From assembly GCF_002217755.1 (NCBI RefSeq), contig NZ_BCFL01000030.1, positions 62,001 to 126,000 on the forward strand: 64,000 bases of DNA, read 5' to 3'. Under the pieces are notes generated by a model, which searched no databases, was not told the origin of the DNA, and was given only the letters and a program-made list of their open reading frames with translations. Positions 61,277-64,000 of the stretch are shown piece by piece. The position numbers and the translations under genes are program-made. The DNA is from Streptomyces hyaluromycini. GTDB lineage: Bacteria > Actinomycetota > Actinomycetes > Streptomycetales > Streptomycetaceae. Every line of letters begins with the position of its first letter. Within the stretch, counting starts at the first letter, position 1.

Positions 61277-61549
61277 TCAGCCCGGCCGGTGGTGGAGCAG
61301 AGCGGTCCGCAGCTCGTTCTCGGTGATCTGCTCGGCGGGGCGGTGGAGCGTCCAGCGGTGGGTCTCGCCGTCCATGGGCAGCACCCCGACGACGGTCTCC
61401 GGTGCCGGGCGGCCGACTTCGCCGCAGACGAGCTGGCGGACTATGACGGCGGTGTCGTCGTCCAGGCCGAGCAGAGCGCGTACGGCATCCTTCAGTTCGC
61501 GCAGGCGCGGGCTCGGCCAGGCGATTCCTGGGCGCGGTTCCAGGCGCAT
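61277..61549 (-). CDS. Hypothetical protein, 90 aa
   Basis: MRLEPRPGIAWPSPRLRELK, then DAVRALLGLDDDTAVIVRQL. A good AAGGAG site precedes the ATG at 61549. It looks like a small alpha/beta protein (GVLPMDGETHRWTLHRPAEQ, ITENELRTALL). No motif recognised. Lies 24 bp after the membrane gene and may be cotranscribed with the cupredoxin operon. Confidence 0.68.
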   Translation of the reverse strand: MRLEPRPGIAWPSPRLRELKDAVRALLGLDDDTAVIVRQLVCGEVGRPAPETVVGVLPMDGETHRWTLHRPAEQITENELRTALLHHRPG

Positions 61550-61572
61550 GGGGCACTCCTTGGTTCCGGAAC

Positions 61573-61977
61573 TCAGGCGCGGGCGGCGCGGGGTTGTCTG
61601 GTCACGGTCACCTGCCAGGCGGCGAGGAGCAGCAGCGTGCCGGTTTCGGCGAGGAGGCTGAGGACGGCTTGCGGCTCGGGCTGCAGACCGTGCTCGGTGA
61701 AACCGAACACTCCTACGGTGCGCGAAGCGGTGAAACCGCCCAGAGCGCCGAGCGCGGCACCTGCCGCGGCGGCCCTCAGCGGCAGGGGTGGTGTCCCGAT
61801 CAGCAGAATGGCGGCGAGGGCGAAGGACGCGCTGGCCTGGAGCAGGAACAGGGGGCCGACGACGTGGATGAAGCGATACCCGTCGAGGTAGAGCTGGGCG
61901 TGAATGTATCCGCCGGCGGCGAGGGTCGCGGCGGTCATCGACCGCAGGGCGGGGGCGAGGAATCTTCGGGTGCTCAT
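61573..61977 (-). CDS. Small integral membrane protein
   Basis: 134 aa; ATG 61977 overlaps the phosphoesterase stop (ATGA). Four membrane segments: LRSMTAATLAAGGYIHAQLY, FLLQASASFALAAILLIG, AAAAGAALGALGGFTASRTV and LLAETGTLLLLAAWQVTVTR. No family assigned. It may work with the cupredoxin and phosphoesterase that precede it. Confidence 0.75.
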   Translation of the reverse strand: MSTRRFLAPALRSMTAATLAAGGYIHAQLYLDGYRFIHVVGPLFLLQASASFALAAILLIGTPPLPLRAAAAGAALGALGGFTASRTVGVFGFTEHGLQPEPQAVLSLLAETGTLLLLAAWQVTVTRQPRAARA

Positions 61978-62987
61978 GCCAGCCTCTGGTCCTTGATCGC
62001 CAGCTCGCGGTCGCCTTGGCGGTAGCCGACGCTGCGGATGCCGAGTGCCGCATGGAGCTGCCGGGCAGGGACGACCTGCGGGGTGGGAGCGGGGGCGCGG
62101 CCCGGTTTGGGCAGGGGGTAGGCGGTGGTGGTGGCGGAGTGGAAGGTGATGTTGCCGTCTGTCTTGGTGAACAGCTGGTGGACGTGCCCGTTGAGGCAGG
62201 TGACGGAGGAGAAGCGGCGCAGCAGGGCGATGACCTTGAGGGCGTCGTCGGTGCTCCAGCCCCACTTCGGGTACATGGCGAACAGCGGGATGTGGCTGAA
62301 GACCACGATGGGGGTGTCCGACGACAGCCCCGCGAGGTCCTTGCGAACGAAGTCGATCTGGTCGGTGCCCAGGTGGCCGAGCTTCTCCAGGCTCAGGGTG
62401 TTGACCAGGGCGATGAAGTGCACGCCGTGGGTGTCGAAGCTGTACCAGCCGTCGCCGAGCGTGCCCATGCCGAAGGTGCGCCGGTAGGCGCGGCCTGCAT
62501 CGCCGATGGAGTCGTGTTCGCCCGGCACGGTGAAGACGCGGTCCGTCCTCATTCCGGTCATCATCTGCTTGACCTGGTCGAACTGCCCGGCCGTGGACAG
62601 GTGGGTCAGATCGCCGCTGTGCATGACGAAGTCGGGTCTGAATCCGAGCGAGTTGACCTGCTTGATCGCCTCGGCGAAGGAGCCGGCCACGTTCGTGTTC
62701 GCCGGGCCCTGGAACCCGATGTGGCTGTCGGAGACCTGCACGAACCGCAGCGTGCCGCTTCCCACCACGGCGGCCGCGGCCGCGGCCCCGGTCGCGCCCC
62801 CGGCGTTGGTGTCCTGGGAGTCGGCGATATGGCTCATGACCTCTCCAGCGGCCACGGTCAGCACCACCGCGCCGCCGAACCACCCCGCGTGTCGCATGAG
62901 TTGACGTCGAGTCATGCCGTGTTCGGTGTCGGGCTCACCGGCGTTGTCGGCCGGTGCTCCGTCGTGACTGTCGTAGTAGCCGGTCAT
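61974..62987 (-). CDS. Tat-exported metallophosphoesterase
   Basis: 337 aa; ATG 62987 overlaps the cupredoxin gene stop. The N-terminus has TRRQLMRHAGWFGGAVVLTV, a twin-arginine signal. Metal-site motifs: VSDSHIG (DxH), MHSGDLTH (GD), VPGEHDS (GNHD with Glu for Asn), FSHIPLF and NGHVHQLF (GHxH). The Glu in place of the Asn at GNHD is unusual. Extracytoplasmic, of the calcineurin-like superfamily; substrate unknown. Context with a copper protein suggests envelope or metal homeostasis. Confidence 0.9.
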   Translation of the reverse strand: MTGYYDSHDGAPADNAGEPDTEHGMTRRQLMRHAGWFGGAVVLTVAAGEVMSHIADSQDTNAGGATGAAAAAAVVGSGTLRFVQVSDSHIGFQGPANTNVAGSFAEAIKQVNSLGFRPDFVMHSGDLTHLSTAGQFDQVKQMMTGMRTDRVFTVPGEHDSIGDAGRAYRRTFGMGTLGDGWYSFDTHGVHFIALVNTLSLEKLGHLGTDQIDFVRKDLAGLSSDTPIVVFSHIPLFAMYPKWGWSTDDALKVIALLRRFSSVTCLNGHVHQLFTKTDGNITFHSATTTAYPLPKPGRAPAPTPQVVPARQLHAALGIRSVGYRQGDRELAIKDQRLA

Positions 62988-63532
62988 CGGGACACCTCCA
63001 CGGTGGCGGTCATGAACGGATGGATGGCGCAGAGATAGGCATAGGTGCCGGGCTTGGTGAACGTGTAGCTGTAGGTGGCATGGGTGGCCAGGGCGGCCGA
63101 TTGCAGCGGGCCGCCCGATCCGGCGCTGGTGACGGTGTGGGCGTCGGTGTCCTGATTGGTCCACGTCACCTTCGTGCCCGCTTTGACCTTCAGCGTGGCG
63201 GGGAAGAACGCGAAGTTCCTGATCGCCACCGCGTTCCCGGTCACCGCCGCGGCCTGCGTGCTCGCACCCGAAGGGCTCATCGGCATGCTCATACCGGGCA
63301 TCGGCGGGGCGCCGGGAGCGGAGCCCTTCCCCGGCCCCGTGGCGCCGGGCATCCCTGCCGTCCGGTGCTGGCCCGCGCCGGGTGTGAGGGCGCCGGCTCC
63401 GCCGGCCGGGGAATGCGACGACTGGCCGCAAGAACTGAGGAGCCCCACCGTGCCGGCGGTGGCGAGAACGGCGACGGCCAGTCCGGCCGCAGCGCGTGGC
63501 CGCCTGCCAGGTGTGGAAAGGTGCAGGTACAT
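62984..63532 (-). CDS. Cupredoxin-like copper lipoprotein with Met-rich linker
   Basis: 182 aa. Lipobox LLSSC (Cys35) after a hydrophobic signal. Residues about 60-95 hold a Met/Pro/Gly-rich linker (PPMPGMSMPMSPSG), suited to loose copper binding. The cupredoxin domain (AIRNFAFFPATLKVKAGTKV) has copper ligands His in TDAHTV and the Cys-x2-His-x2-Met of YLCAIHPFM, a plastocyanin/amicyanin type-1 site. Likely anchored outside the membrane for electron transfer or copper buffering. First gene of a three- to four-gene operon. Confidence 0.9.
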   Translation of the reverse strand: MYLHLSTPGRRPRAAAGLAVAVLATAGTVGLLSSCGQSSHSPAGGAGALTPGAGQHRTAGMPGATGPGKGSAPGAPPMPGMSMPMSPSGASTQAAAVTGNAVAIRNFAFFPATLKVKAGTKVTWTNQDTDAHTVTSAGSGGPLQSAALATHATYSYTFTKPGTYAYLCAIHPFMTATVEVSR

Positions 63533-64000
63533 GGTGTTCGGTCCTCACTGATCGGGGGAGACGGGGACTGCGCCGGCTCGGCGCCCGCAGCCGCAGGAAT
63601 GTGTGGTGGATGCCGTGTTCACGGGCGTGTGCCCTGCGCTGTACATCCGCCCTTGCGGGCCACCGAGTCGGCTCTTGTCCGGTTCCACGGATGGCGGGAG
63701 TTCCGCGGTTCGATGGATATGCACTTTTTGTGAAACCTCTTGGCGTCGCCGTCGACCGGCCCGCCTCCCGGGCGCCGCGCACGCTTGACTCTCCCGGGTC
63801 GTGAGACAGCTAGGCGAGATGTATCGCCAGAAATGCCATCAGAGCGTCACATCTGGCGTGCTGAGCGTTACAGGACAAAGCGGTATATGTGCGCGATGAT
63901 CGGCCTATGCCCTGGAGTTCCCGAAAACGTGGTCCGAGGACGGATCCGAATCGCTCCGCGCACCGTGTCTCTGGTAAAGGGACGCTTTCGACCGCAGACG
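63533..64000. other. Window-end region, no confident gene
   Basis: Noncoding in character up to about 63900, with lower GC than the genes and a 7-bp inverted repeat CGCCAGA (63825-63831) / TCTGGCG (63852-63858). A plus-strand ATG at 63907 (MPWSSRKRGPRTDPNRS) opens a frame that runs off the end and could be the start of a gene, but third-position GC is weak. Confidence 0.4.

Overview
The window looks like a Streptomyces chromosome: GC is very high with strong third-position GC bias, genes often overlap by 4 bp (ATGA/GTGA), rare TTA leucine codons occur, a SAM-IV type riboswitch is present, and there are operator sequences resembling the CebR, DasR and SoxR sites known from streptomycetes. I saw no tRNA, rRNA, CRISPR array or intact transposon. 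All functions are read from motifs and context; no search was run.

Layout. 1-5.9 kb: two very large uncharacterised genes on the minus strand, the second carrying a TTA codon. 6.1-7.7 kb: a DUF2218-type protein, a lipoprotein and a small zinc-ribbon protein. 7.8-24.2 kb: a sulfur-acquisition region. It holds a glutathione-transferase-like gene; a SAM riboswitch followed by a cysteine-rich leader ORF and a hairpin; an amino-acid ABC transporter; an acetyltransferase; four consecutive flavin monooxygenases; and, converging on them, an ABC importer operon with two leader peptides, a signal-less binding-protein homologue and an APH-fold kinase. A rhodanese lies divergently. 24.5-27.4 kb: an astacin-like metallopeptidase divergent from a LuxR-type ATPase regulator. 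27.6-32.8 kb: a CHAT/TPR protein divergent from a cytoplasmic subtilisin, an ECF-like sigma factor and a small acidic protein. 33.0-38.0 kb: P450, N-formylglutamate amidohydrolase, metX and metY, the last with its own leader peptide.

38.1-40.9 kb is a lower-GC accessory patch: small unknown genes, the fused remains of a TetR regulator and an SDR enzyme, and an 8-bp tandem repeat. 41.0-53.1 kb: a YcaQ-like DNA glycosylase, monomeric isocitrate dehydrogenase, a secreted M1 aminopeptidase, an MscS channel, a FGGY kinase/GlpA-like/FAD-oxidoreductase operon, an enoyl-CoA hydratase and a flippase-like membrane protein. 53.1-58.9 kb: an ABC exporter behind a near-perfect SoxR box, then two secreted ricin-lectin carbohydrate-active proteins behind a promoter carrying CebR-like and DasR-like palindromes. 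58.9-63.5 kb: an MFS exporter with its MarR regulator and a cupredoxin/metallophosphoesterase/membrane-protein operon.

The strongest theme is sulfur control. Six short ORFs of the streptomycete leader-peptide type (Arg-rich, His/Asp-Leu core, Cys near the C-terminus) each precede a sulfur-related transcription unit. One reads CCCRACC and another follows a SAM riboswitch. Together with four monooxygenases this suggests a cysteine- and SAM-sensing organosulfur scavenging network. A second candidate system is the CHAT-subtilisin-sigma module. A third unusual feature is a palindromic repeat inserted in frame in three genes, four copies, always read as GVPPAEG(W/R)GR.
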